A stretch of 36,547 nucleotides of DNA from Priapulus caudatus (Eukaryota > Priapulida > Priapulimorpha > Priapulimorphida > Priapulidae), in assembly GCF_000485595.1 (NCBI RefSeq), contig NW_014577598.1, forward strand, positions 1 to 36,547, given 5' to 3'. Of this stretch, positions 10,527-21,396 are shown piece after piece. The stretch's first letter is position 1; the number at the start of each line of letters is the position of its first letter. The notes under the pieces were generated by a model, which saw only the letters and a program-made list of their open reading frames with translations, was not told the DNA's origin and made no database searches. The position numbers were made by a program, and so were the translations under genes.

Positions 10527-11100
10527 GTTTACCCGCGTGTACGTGCGTGTATCTGTGTGTACGAGCGTGTATTTGCGTGTACGTGCGTGTACGCCGCGGT
10601 ACGGCGTGTACGTGCTGTACGTGCGTTACTACGTGTAATCCGCGTGTACCCGCGTGTACGTGCGTGTAATCCTTCGTGTACGTGCGTGTACCGCGTGTAC
10701 TGCGTGACCCGCGTGCACGTGCGTGTATCTGCGTTGTACTTGCGTGTACCCGTGTACGTGGCGTGTACTGGCGTGTATATCGTGTAACGTCGCGTGTACG
10801 ATGCGTGTACCGCGCGGCACGTGGCGTGGTACCCGCGGTAACCTGCGTGTATCTGTGTGTACGTCGTGTATTGCGTGTACGTGCGTGTACGCGCGTGTAA
10901 CAGGTCGTTTACGTTGGTGTACGTGCGTGTACGTACGTGTACCGGTGTACCCGCGTGTACTGCGTGTACGCTTGCGTGTACGTGCGTGTACCCGCGTGAT
11001 ACGTGCGTGTACCGCGCGTGCACGTCGTGTACTCTGCGTTACGTGCGTGTACCGCGCGGTTGTACGTGCGTGTATCTGCGTGTACGTGCGTGTACCGCAT
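10527..11100 (-). repeat. Tandem array of ~9-11 bp TGCGTGTAC unit, right arm
   Basis: Irregular tandem copies of TGCGTGTACG, the reverse complement of the left-arm unit, with variants TGCGTGTATC and CCGCGTGTAC. The array is longer than its partner (about 574 against 429 bp), so copy number has drifted separately in the two arms. Confidence 0.9.
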
Positions 11101-11510
11101 GCCACCGCGCGCAACCCGCATTAAGATCACGTGACCTCGCTTGACCTGCTGCTATTGGTCGGTTACATAGAGCCCGTGTGAACTTGACACAGGCACACCG
11201 CACACCTTGGTGGAATGCATCCAAGCCACGTGAGAAAAATCAACACGTGTGATATTTCCACACGCAGAAATCGCGTGTTTGCACACGCGAGCACACGGTG
11301 TGTTTTTGTGCTGAGCGCCATAGCCACGCGTGGCTCTGAATGGCGTCAGCACTAAGAACACACACGTGTGGGCGGCAGGCTTTAGGTTTCATTTTGCCTG
11401 CACAAATTGTTGCCATGCAGTGAGATTAAAAATTGGGAACGCAAAGAGCAAGTCACGATCAAATTTTCGGCCAGACGACAATTTGCTGTGGACAATTTGT
11501 GCTGCAACAT

Positions 11511-11895
11511 GGGATCATGGTTAAAAACTAGTAGTAGTACTTACAGATCTTGTCATTTCCGAAAATTTGATATTATGTGATATCATCAAATTGATGTGTT
11601 TTATTGCCTAATCTGATGAAGTTTATCGTAGCAAATTCAAGTAAAAAAAGTCTTTATTTAAAATGCTATATATAATATACAAGTTTGTAATTTTTGAGGG
11701 ACCCTGAGAGCAGTTAATTTATATGTTATTAAATATACACTAAATTGCCTGTAAATAAAAATGGCAAAAAATACATGGCTTTGCCTGAAGCACCCCCTCC
11801 ACCAAATCTGGCCCTAAAGTGCAAGTAGGGCGTTTAGCAGATATATATACCAGTGAAATCTCTGTTGTCTCTAAGAGTGTGCATGTACCGTGTAG
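11511..11895. other. End of intron 2
   Basis: AT-rich sequence without recognisable elements, running to the acceptor ACCGTGTAG of exon 3. Confidence 0.5.
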
Positions 11896-12072
11896 GAGGA
11901 TCCAACAAAGCTGACCCTCGACTGGGGGCTGAGGCTGGTTGAGAACTGCATAAGTGCAGGATCACCTGACTCCCACTACCTTGTAGATGCCATGCCAAAC
12001 CTCAGGTTTCTCCTCATTGAGGACTTCTTTCTGAAAGACTGCAGCGAAGAGATGCAGCGGTTTGAAGAGAGG
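11896..12072 (+). CDS. Adenylate-kinase-like protein, third coding exon (residues 102-160)
   Basis: The exon is flanked by a GTGTAG acceptor and a GTATGT donor (12,073) and is 177 bp, exactly 59 codons, phase 0 at both ends. It encodes EDPTKLTLDWGLRLVENCIS, then YLVDAMPNLRFLL at residues 129-141. That segment lines up with the adenylate kinase signature (F/Y)LIDGxPR. Asp132 and Pro135 are kept but Arg is replaced by Asn136 and Gly by Ala133. The exon ends with DFFLKDCSEEMQRFEER, a helix like the one after that signature. The later core strand, LID and C-terminus are not found in the window, so the gene continues downstream or is broken by the assembly. Expected full length for a single-domain enzyme would be roughly 240-260 residues with this N-terminus (inference). 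Confidence 0.88.
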
Positions 12073-14038
12073 GTATGTACCATCTTGCAAGATTTGTCGG
12101 TACTGACATTTATTGATCTAATTCAACTGGTCTGGCAATAAGAAACGCATGTGGCAGTCGTTTTGCCTACTCGATACCTACTCGCATTCCCAATTGACTT
12201 TTTGTAGTTATGAATAAAATGTATTATGTAGCAATGTACCCGTGGGTTGATAGCCCCACCACTCATATTAAAAATACGATTGGTATTCAATTATTTATCC
12301 TCCGCACGTAGTGCAGCAGAGGATATTGTTTTCGTGCTCGTCTGTATGTATGTGGCGGTGTGTGTGCGTGCGTGCGTGCGTGCCTGTCTGCCTGCGTGTG
12401 TGTGTGTGTCTGTCCCCCGGCTGTCCGCTCGATATCTTTACAACCGTAAAAGGTAGACGACACTTCAAACTTGGTCCACATGTGCATTTCATGGAGCGCT
12501 GAAACCCTATTGATTCTGATTGACCTTGACCTTATTATCATATAATAATTAAGTATATATACTGTCAATATATTGTCATTAAGTATATTTCCAACGCTGG
12601 GTCATAGCGGAAGGACCGTACCATTGCTAACGTGGGGCGGGGGTTCCATGTGGTATTTCCAGGCGTGTTGTGTGTGGCAGAGTGTTCACTGCGCTGTAGA
12701 AGAAGCCAGTTCGTAGTTGTGCATTTAGCATGCACATTGCGCATTTGTAGATTTCATACAAATATACACGTACACAATTTCCCCATTTTTATTGTTTTAA
12801 TTGCTTGTACAATGTATTTAGAGGGCTAACATTCCTCCTTGTTCATATATATGTAGTTAAATGTGCATTAAACATGAATCAATATATCTGCTTTGCAAGT
12901 TGCATGTATGTCTAAGTGTGCATTTCTGTTCTATTAGAATTAACAAATCCAGGGAGCAGAAAGACAGCCGTAAATAAATGACATCCCACAATGAATATCA
13001 TACATACATGCACGTAAACCTCCAAAAACAAAAAAGCACAGGCAGATAGTCGATCGGTTGATTCGGTTCAGTACAAAAAACAAACCAGGGTCAATGTCAT
13101 CCATTACAATTAAGTAGCAACCTCAGCCTGCAAAATATCACAGGTGTATAGTGATCGCGTATGCGGAGGATCCACGTACTCCCCGAGTGCCTTTCTGGTT
13201 TATGATTGTAATAGGATGCGGATAAAAAGCCTTACATTCCCCTACGTGTGTATACATTAGTTAATTTACTTACAATTTCTATAGGACCTTTCGATCCATT
13301 CAGGACGAAATTAGGGTTAGCGTAGTCTGAGAATTAATGAAATGAGGGGAATACCTTGAGAATTAATGGGGTGTTGATTACAGGTTGAAGCCTATACTCG
13401 TTTGTAATCTGATGGTTCACAGCTCTAATGGTTCAGAATCACGACTTGAATCTGGTGGCCGTTAGTTTCATCTACTATAATGTACTCATTTTTGTGTCAT
13501 AGTACAGTAAACGTTTGTCATAGTACAATATACTTGTGCTATAGCACTAGGTTTCTGCTTATGTAAGTTGTATTATAATTAGTATAAATAAATTGAACCT
13601 TAGCTTTGATGGTTCGGAATTTCCTCTAATCTGCAATGGTCTAAAGGTTTCTGGATTAGTGAGGTCCAACATGTGCTGTCATAGATAGTTTTAATCTTGT
13701 CGTCCTGCTGGATGTCCGGGATTGTGCCACCCTCCACCATCTTCCACGCTTCTTACCGCTTCACCAACCATACTCATTCTCCTTTGCTTAGAAATATATT
13801 ATTACTACTGCAGATACGTGACTGTCTGTTAAGTATGTTTTGCTCCCTGTGCTGCCGGTTCTACTATTACTTATCTTATTCATTAGGTTTTGCGCTCTGA
13901 GCTATTGTGCTCCCTTATTACCCCGTACAATATGTTTACGTCAGATATGCAGTTATTTTTGACCGGCTTTTTCCATTGGTTTGAACTCCGTTATGCAATT
14001 ACTGAATAGGTAAATCCACACTGAATACTCGACATTAA
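12073..14038. other. Gene-free stretch after exon 3, with one repeat candidate
   Basis: About 12,230-12,640 has the look of a dispersed animal repeat. It holds a TGTGTGCGTGCGTGCG microsatellite (12,355-12,415), CTGTCCCCCGGCTGTCCGC, ACTTCAAACTTGGTCCACAT and a TTGACCTTGACCTT tail. I know similar phrases from repeats of marine invertebrates but cannot name the family. From 12,640 to 14,038 I see only unique-looking AT-rich sequence. I searched for the next exon of the adenylate-kinase-like gene by eye and found none. Confidence 0.4.
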
Positions 14039-15274
14039 AGGGCCGGACACACTAGGCGCTTAAATCGGGCGATAAAATCGGGCGACAAAATCGCCGTGAA
14101 ATCGCCTAGTGTGTCCACTCAATCGCCGCCGATTTCGTCGCCCGATTTTGTCGCATAGATCAAAACGTTTTGATATTATCGGGCGATTTTGTCGCCCGAT
14201 TTAATCGCCTAGTGTGTCCGGGGCCGGCGATAAAAACGCCCGATTGTACAATTCATCAGCCAATCAGAGTTGTTCAATGATACTGACGCATAATAGCGAT
14301 ATGTTTCATGTTTAGTATGTCATGTCATGTAATAGCGATGCACGCACGCACGCACGCATGTGTACGTGCACACGCACGCACACACTCATGCACGCACGTG
14401 TACGTGCACACACACGCACGCACGCACGCATGCACGCATGCACACTCGTGTACGTGCACACCTATACGCACGCATGTCTACGTGCACATGCATGCACGCA
14501 CGCACGCACGTGTACCTGTACACACACGCACGTACGAACGCACGCACACATGCACACACGTGTACTTGCACACGCACACACGCACGCACGCACGAACGTG
14601 TACCTGCACACGCACGCAGACACGTACGCACGCACGCATGCACCCAGGTGAACGTGCACACGCACGCAGGCACGTACGCACGCACGCATGCACGCAGGTG
14701 TACGTGCACACGCACGCAGGCACGTACGCACGCACGCATGCACGCAGGTGAACGTGCACACGCACGCACACACGCACACATGCACGCAGACACGCACGTG
14801 TACGTTCACACGCACGCGCGCACGTGTACGTGCACACGCACGCATGTACGCACGTGTACGTGCACACGCACGCATGTACGCACGTGTAAGTGCACACGCA
14901 CGCACGCACGAACGCACGTGTACGTACACACGCACGCACGCACGCACCCACGTGTACTTGCACACGCACGCACGCACGCACGCACGCACGTGTACGTGCA
15001 CACGCACACATGCACGCACGTGTACGCACGCACGCACGCAAGCACGTATACGTGCACACGCACGCATGCACGCACGTTTACATACACACGCACGCATGAA
15101 TGCACGCAGGTGTACGTGCACACGCACGCACGACTTATTCACCGGCGATTTAATTGCCCGATTTAATCGCCCGATTTAATCGCCTAGTGTGTCCACTCGA
15201 CTCGCGCGATATAATCGGGCGATTTTGTCGCCCGATTTTATCGCCCGATTTTATCGCCTAGTGTGTCCGGCCCT
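14039..15274. mobile_element. ~1.2 kb composite TIR element (Harbinger-like or piggyBac-like)
   Basis: Its ends are AGGGCCGGACACACTAGGCG (14,039) and CGCCTAGTGTGTCCGGCCCT (15,274), perfect inverted copies. They are flanked by TAA on both sides, the 3 bp duplication expected of PIF/Harbinger elements. Read one base differently the flank is TTAA, which would fit piggyBac. The left 180 bp is itself bounded by a second CGCCTAGTGTGTCCGG at about 14,206-14,221, and CGCCTAGTGTGTCCACTC occurs at both about 14,101 and 15,181. It therefore looks like nested or duplicated MITE units enclosing a CACG-rich minisatellite. The repeated ATCGGGCGAT and AATCGCCCGATT motifs are subterminal. No transposase is present. 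Confidence 0.8.
14339..15132. repeat. CACG-rich minisatellite, ~30-50 bp units
   Basis: Units built from GTGTACGTGCACACGCACGC plus a variable (CGCA)n filler. Three successive units start at about 14,597, 14,647 and 14,697 with a clear 50 bp period; others (about 14,822 and 14,852) are near 30 bp. It creates frames of up to 268 codons on both strands that are all His/Thr/Ala/Arg or Cys/Val periodic and not genes. The core GTACGTGCAC is self-complementary. Confidence 0.92.
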
Positions 15275-15668
15275 TAATATTCCACAAAATTTGCTCGGAA
15301 GTGAAGTTATTTCGTTCATGACCAGGCTTACGCATTCCTTTACTGGTTATGATTTGTGTGTGAGAACATTTAACACACATTGAAACAATTTTCTATCACA
15401 TTTTAGAAAGTCACAGAGATATTCTCGGCCTAAAATTTGTAGCAGTTAGCTTTATTTACAAGTTCAGATCGATCATGTTTCGCCAAGCACTGGCTCGTCG
15501 TCACCTATAGGTCCTATACGTTGTCCGTGTATTTGAGAGGTGACGACGTTTTAACACAAACGATAATAAAGTGTGGTTTGTGTAGTCCATAGTAGTGGGG
15601 CAGATATGTAACAAAAATAGGTCGAAATGTTCACGAGAAAAACAGCGAGAGAACAGGGAATCTTCAGA
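15275..15668. other. Spacer before the large palindrome
   Basis: Unique-looking sequence. CTCGTCGTCACCTATAGG at about 15,493 and its partial inverse GAGAGGTGACGACG at about 15,534 could pair. No gene seen. Confidence 0.4.
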
Positions 15669-15978
15669 TATCAGGATTTTAGCGTTGCTCAAACTCATAG
15701 GTACAAATTAATCATGTGACTATCTATGCACGCTGCAATTTAACGTCCGCACCGTCTTATCAAGAACAAGCGAATAAGGGTATTCCAATAGATGGCATGG
15801 GAAAACGTGACTGCCAATTGCTAAGAGGATCACATATAGTGGGGCCAGATATTGTATGAAACAAATGTTCCAGTCTGGCAAAGTGGGTGAAGTTTGAGAC
15901 TACAGCGGTATTTTTGGCCGGAGAAAGGGGCCGCTGATTTCAAAATTGCCGGATCCAAGAGATATCTGACTAATGAAC

Positions 15979-16455
15979 GCCGCCATCCTAATTCAATATG
16001 GCCACCATGACGAACATTGAACATTACTATCTTGGGTTCTACTAATGACATGTGCGCTTCATATTTTGTACACAAGAGCATTTGTACATGCTGATTCAAT
16101 AATGTATATTTGACATGTGGACAAACATATGCAGCCATTTGAATTCCAATATTGGCGCCATGATGAAACAATTGAACATTACTTATTTGGTTCTAAATAC
16201 TGCGGCGCTGAAACTTGTACACCAAGAGCATTTGCACATGCTGACTCAATAATGGATTGAATCTTGAAAGTCTGACAACATTGGTCAGCATTTTGAATTC
16301 CAATATGAGCTACCATGACGAAACAATTGAACATTACTATATTGGTTCTAAATGACTTCGGCGCTGAAATTTATACACAGAGATTGACATGCGACTTCAT
16401 ATGATGATTTGACATGTCTGTCAAACCATATGGCCATCTTAAATTCAGTATGGCC
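15979..16455. repeat. ~150 bp tandem repeat, three units
   Basis: The phrase GCCATTTGAATTCCAATAT or a close variant recurs at about 15,979, 16,133, 16,287 and 16,433. It is followed each time by ATGACGAAACAATTGAACAT, TTGGTTCTAAATGAC and CACAAGAGCATTTG. The same units, inverted, occupy about 20,300-20,745 in the other arm. Confidence 0.8.
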
Positions 16456-16479
16456 AACGACGAAAGGTGAACCTACTCT

Positions 16480-16700
16480 CACTACAACACGCGCACAACA
16501 CGCGCTGTCGCCACACACACTTACACGCACACACCACACACACACTCGCGCCACAACAAGCCCAGCACACCAACACACACGCACCACAATCAACACACAA
16601 AATAATAGCTTACAAAGCCCGCACACACATACAGTACGCACGCCGTGCGCACACACAACATGTTGCGCACACGCCGCGCACAGACACATACGTACGCACT
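16480..16700. repeat. CA-rich imperfect microsatellite
   Basis: ACACACACTTACACGCACAC-type sequence with interruptions. Its inverted partner is the GTGTGTGCG tract at about 19,995-20,160 in the right arm. Confidence 0.75.
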
Positions 16701-18261
16701 GCTGCGCTGATCCAAACGAGTCCAGTGGATATCCATCGCTGAATTTGTCAAGCGGACAACTTTGCTCACTCAAAGTCATCACACAAGTTCTCGCTTTGCG
16801 CACACGATCAGATACACGAACAGCAAAAACTCGTATAGTGAAAGGGGATGGTGGAGTCATTGGAATTACCGAGAATGGAGGGCTCCTTCGCGGTGGATGG
16901 TGGGCTGAGATGCACAGAAATTAGCACACATCCTGAGTGAGTTTTGAGGACTCGTTTCAAGACAGTGGCAAACTGACTGGCGGCACCACGAACAATACCA
17001 TAGAGTGTCCAGAAATCTCTTCTTGCAATCACAGATCTCAATAATACAATCAGTTCATTTGAAAAAACTGGAACCCGTTCGCGGAGACGTAAGAGACCTG
17101 TATGTGCTATGACAACAACAAAAGTATCGCGCCTGATGAATGATACCACAGTGCGATTCCGTGCGACGACACTGCGCCAAAACACGATATGACGATTTGT
17201 GGAGCAGCGAATCAAGGATCTTTCCTCAATTTCTATGATACCATTTCAAGAACAATCTGCACTGTCAAATCGAAGCCAAGAACACAACATGCGCAAAGTC
17301 TCAGCGAGATTACAAGTATTGAAAAGTAATGTGCCTGTTCTCACGAATCTTACATTTCTGCAAGAGAGAGTGAATCTGCTAATTCTTGATACATGAAGTG
17401 TCGATGCTGCCCATCATGGATGAGATATATAATACAATCGCCAAGAGAATCAAACAGTCGACCGAAGCTGAACTTTTGCGTGTTGAAGATTTAGCGCCAC
17501 GTCGATGATATCGAAGAAGTAGTTAGCCCATTTTCGATGGGGCTGCTTAGTCCACACAGTGTTAGAGACTACAAGTTGAACATGTGGTTAGCGACATTTG
17601 GTGGACTATGCACAGAAATCAGTTCTCCTTAACATTGCCCGAAAGTTAACGAGGAGTCTGTTATGCGTGTTGATCTGAGTGCGGTGGCGAAGCCTACAGA
17701 GACGGCACAGTCTAATAACAGACAGCCAGGTCCAGGCTTGGATCGTGCGCATCGCAACACTCATTGACTGATACAGACATCCCTACACGAAACTGAGCAG
17801 CTTCCTTCGTGCTATATCCAACAAGTATAGATCTTTTCCTTGCGATGCTCTTGAAGACGATGGGCTGCTTCCAGAGGAAAATACGCTATGACACACAATA
17901 AAGAAGAGGTAAATCAAAGCCCTTCTATGTTGTCTCAAATTGACATGTACGCATGAAGAGTCTGAATTCACGATGTTCGCTACTGCTTGATGCATATCAG
18001 CGGGTCACAGAGATTATACTATCATGCAAGGGACACGGATTGGTTGTTGTTGGCCCGATCGCTGGGCATGCAAGCGTTAGGACGGCTGCGGCAATGGTTG
18101 GCATGTTGGATATTGGGAAACCATTTAGGCACATTGCTGCTCACACTATTGCCGACTCAACCATTGCCACGAACGCTCATGCGGGCCTTTTGTGAGTTCA
18201 CTGCACCGCCTCACGTTTACGCTGATAGCTTACCTGTTTCTGCATATCATCTCTCTCTTTA

Positions 18262-18462
18262 ATCGTCTGAAAAATGCACAGGCGCATACAAGCCACGCCT
18301 CAAGCAGAGCACCACCAGTTGGTATGAGCAGAAGCACGAGAGAGATCCCGGACTCAGGTCTAGATGAGGAGAGAGAGAGGACCCGCAGACCGCGCGGCGG
18401 GCGTACACAACTTGTATAGTCGCCGGGCCCGAAAGCGGAGATGACGACTGACGTTTTATTGA
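18262..18462. other. Unpaired loop of the large palindrome
   Basis: The ~200 bp centre has no inverted partner. It is GC-richer than the arms (for example GGACCCGCAGACCGCGCGGC at about 18,380) and includes a GAGAGAGAGAG stretch at 18,367-18,379. Overlapping frames on both strands are not convincing genes. Confidence 0.6.
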
Positions 18463-21056
18463 GAGAGATGAAATTATATGGCAGAACAAGTATCGCATCC
18501 GAACACGCGTGCAGGAGACATAAAGGACCCATGAGCGTTCAGGGCCGATATGTGAGTCGCAATATAGAAGCATCAATGTGCCTTAAATGGTTCATATCAA
18601 ATGCAACACATTCCAACAGCCGTCGCTATGAACGCTTCCATCTGCGAATGCAACACAACACATCCGTCCGGATGAATTTAGTTATACTTCTGATCCCGAC
18701 TGATATCATGCAAGAATGTAAGCAAACAATGCGTGAATCGCTCTTCATGCGTACATGCGTTCAAATGAGAAACATCAGATTAGCTTTGAATTTACCTCTT
18801 CTTTATTGGACCGTTGTGTATCATTTCCCTTCGGGACAGCCATCGTTTGCGAGCATGTGCACAAAGGAAGAAGACTGAATAATGTCTTTTTGAATCTACA
18901 CGAAGAAGCTGCCTCAGTTTCGTCGTTACGCGAGTCTGTTTCAGTCACATTGAAAGTGCGAGAGAGAACACGGCTAATGCCGTGCACGACCAAGCCTGAG
19001 CTGACGCTTTAGACTGTCCTTCCTGTTAGGTTCCACACTAGATCAACACGCATAACAGACTCTGTTTAACTTTAGGGCATATGTACGGAAAGGAACTCTT
19101 CTGGCATAGTCACCAAATGTGCCTAACCACACTGTTGCACTTGTAGGTCCAAGCTGGTGACTAAAGCAGCCATCGAAAGATGACTAAACGATACTTCTTC
19201 CGGAGCATACATAGACCGCGTGGCTCCTAATGCTTCCAAACACGGCATAAAGTTCAGCTTTGAAGAGAGCGGGTCAGGTGGAGCATTTATTTATATCTTC
19301 ACATGATGGCACCCATGACACTGACATGGTCAAAGAATGGAAGCAGATCACCCATCTCGTGCTTGCAGAATAAATTCGTCGAACAGCGCCACATTACTTC
19401 TACTTTAATTCTCGCCTGCAGACTTTCCATGTGTGTTCTTGGTTCGATCTTGAAATTGGCAATTGCTCTTGTGAAATCTATCATAGAAATTGACGGAAGA
19501 TCTTGAATTCGCTGCTACAAAATCTATACATATCGTGTTTGCCAGTGTCCTCACAGCGATCCCACTGGGGCTATCAGCTTATCAGGCACGATGACTTTTG
19601 GATCGGCAAGCACATACAGTTCTTTCTGCTCTTCCGGAACGGTTTTCCCCGTTTTTCAAATGACTGATTGCTATTATTGAGATCTGATGCAAACGATTTC
19701 TGGCACAAGCAATTGTTCGTGGTGGGAATCAAGCTTTCCACTGTCTTTGAATACTGTACTCAAACTCACTCAGATTCTGAGCTATTTCTGCACGCCACCA
19801 TTCACTCGAAGAGCCCCTTCATTCTCGGTAATTCAATGACTCCACCATCGCCCTTTCACTATAGCGTTTTGCTTTAGCGTGTATCTGATCGTGTTGCAAA
19901 GCAGAGATTGTGTGCTGACTTCTGCGAGTTACAAATTCCCTTACATATCACGATGGATATCACGGAGATCGTTTATAATCCCGGTGCGTTGCCGTATGTG
20001 TCTGTTCGGCGCGCGTGTGTGCGCCAATGTGTTGTGTGGCACAGCGTGGACGTACTGTATGTGTCGTGCGCCGCTATTTGTTACTTTTATGGTTGATTGA
20101 TGTGTGCGTGTGTGGGTGTGTGCGCGCTTCGTGTTTCGCGCGCTGTGTGTGTGCTGAACGCGAGAGAGAGACCGAAGATGTTGACATGTAAAGCATAGTG
20201 TGTTGTGCCATATACGCGCGTGTGTGAGCCAGATTGGGTGTAGTAGAGTTGTATTGCTTCAACATTTCGTCGTTGCCATTATGAATTAGATGGCTGAATA
20301 TGTTTGACAGACATGTCAATCAACATTATAGAGTCAGCATGTCAAAAATGCTTTGTGTACTATTTCAGCGCGCATAGTCATTTAGAAACCCAATATAGTA
20401 ATTTCAAGTTTCGTCATGGTAGCCATATTGGATTCAAAGTAGCCTGCCGTATGTTGTCAGAGCATTTCAATGCGAATCGCGATTGAATGAAGTCAGAGCC
20501 TATGTCAAAATGCTCTTGTGTACCAATTCAGTCGCGAGCGATCATGTATAACCAATTATAGAATGTTCAATGTTTATCATGTCGCCATATTGGAATTCAA
20601 TAATGGTGCATATGGTTTGTTCAACATTTCAAACAATCCATTATTGAACTCAGCATGTCAAAATCTCTTGGTACCAAAATAAGCGCCACATGTCATTTAG
20701 AACCCAAGATAGTAATGTTCCAATGTCTCATGGAGTGGCATATTGAATTCAAGATGGCGGCCGGTCATAGCTAAGAATCTTTGGATCGGCAATTTTTTTG
20801 AAGATCAGCGCCCCAAAATAGCCCTTTATACAAAATTTCACCCTTTCTGCCATGTTGCTGAACATTTTTTCACATATCGCCCCACGATTAGTGATCCTTC
20901 TAGCATTGGCGCTAGTCAGTTTTCCCATGCCATCTATGGACATACCCCCCAGTATTCGTTCTTGATAGACGTGCGGACGTTAAATTGCAGCGTGCATAGA
21001 TAGTCACATGATTAATTTGTACCTATGAGTTTGAGCAACGCTAAAATCCTGATATC
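18463..21056. repeat. Right arm of the ~5.4 kb near-palindrome
   Basis: Inverted counterpart of 15,669-18,261. On the minus strand some short coding-looking pieces survive: MIDFTRAIANFKIEPRTHME at 19,484 downward, and MPCLEALGATRSMYAPEEVS near 19,245 downward, followed by CVWLGTFGDYARR in another frame near 19,130. These could be parts of one decayed gene, but I do not recognise the protein and each piece is cut by stops or frame changes. Confidence 0.8.
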
Positions 21057-21371
21057 TCGAACTTCTTTCTAGTGTTGGACTAAGCTGTGCTATACGTGTG
21101 CTCAAACACACATACTCTCGACAACTTAACATTTTCATACCAAAAAGATGTAGAAATAAAAAGCTCACTTATTACAAACTTGTAGCAGATAAGCTATTTA
21201 CCTTTACATCTGTTATGACCTGCTCGTTTATCTATTTCTAAACTAATTATAGATATATATATATATATATATATATAAATATAAATAGTATAATATTATA
21301 TATAGGTATAGTTATCAGAATAGCTAAACGAGCCAGGTCAAAACAGAGGTCAGCGGGACATAGCCCTACCG
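20880..21371. repeat. Direct repeat, copy before the N gap
   Basis: The ~490 bp before the gap, from CATTGGCGCTAGTCAG and CATCTATGGACATACCCCC through ATAGCTAAACGAGCCAGGTC and GACATAGCCCTACC, is repeated after the gap at 21,397-21,895 with many indels. It includes an AT dinucleotide run at 21,250-21,275. Confidence 0.8.
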
Positions 21372-21396
21372 NNNNNNNNNNNNNNNNNNNNNNNNN
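21372..21396. other. Assembly gap of exactly 25 N
   Basis: Twenty-five unknown bases. The flanks are direct copies of each other, so the gap probably marks an overlap that was not merged rather than missing sequence. Confidence 0.97.

Larger units (their letters stand above)
9286..11510. mobile_element. ~2.2 kb foldback TIR element filling most of intron 2
   Basis: The ends ATGTTGCACCACAAATTGTC (9,286) and the complement of the right end (ATGTTGCAGCACAAATTGTC, ending 11,510) match with one difference. Internal inverted arms extend from about 9,790 to 10,512 and from 10,527 to about 11,395. They share long segments such as TGTCAAGTTCACAC and ACACACCGTGTG in opposite orientation. The inner parts are tandem arrays of a GTACACGCA-type unit pointing toward each other. 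No transposase frame is present; the long frames here are periodic artefacts. The superfamily is unknown, and a target duplication is unclear beyond flanking GGG. Confidence 0.75.
15669..18261. repeat. Left arm of a ~5.4 kb near-palindrome
   Basis: This arm is the reverse complement of about 18,463-21,056. Clear anchors are 15,669-15,730 against 21,000-21,056; 16,800-16,990 against about 19,740-19,900; 17,205-17,400 against 19,300-19,505; and 17,640-17,690 against 19,030-19,075. Agreement is strong at the outer ends and drops inward, with many small insertions and deletions. No intact gene lies in it; frames such as 16,409-16,924 are short and unsupported. The palindrome may be a real inverted duplication or a long-read assembly artefact. 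Confidence 0.85.

Noticed and set aside
10103-11124. Several frames of 130-164 codons in the foldback arrays
   Set aside because: Low-complexity products of the GTACACGCA units, present on both strands and in overlapping frames.
14360-15166. 268-codon open frame (plus) and 226-codon frame (minus) of His/Thr/Arg or Cys/Val repeats
   Set aside because: They arise on both strands and in several frames from the CACG minisatellite; lack of stops follows from its base composition.
16409-16924. 171-codon plus-strand frame
   Set aside because: Runs through CA-rich repeat, is not preserved in the inverted arm, and shows no motif.
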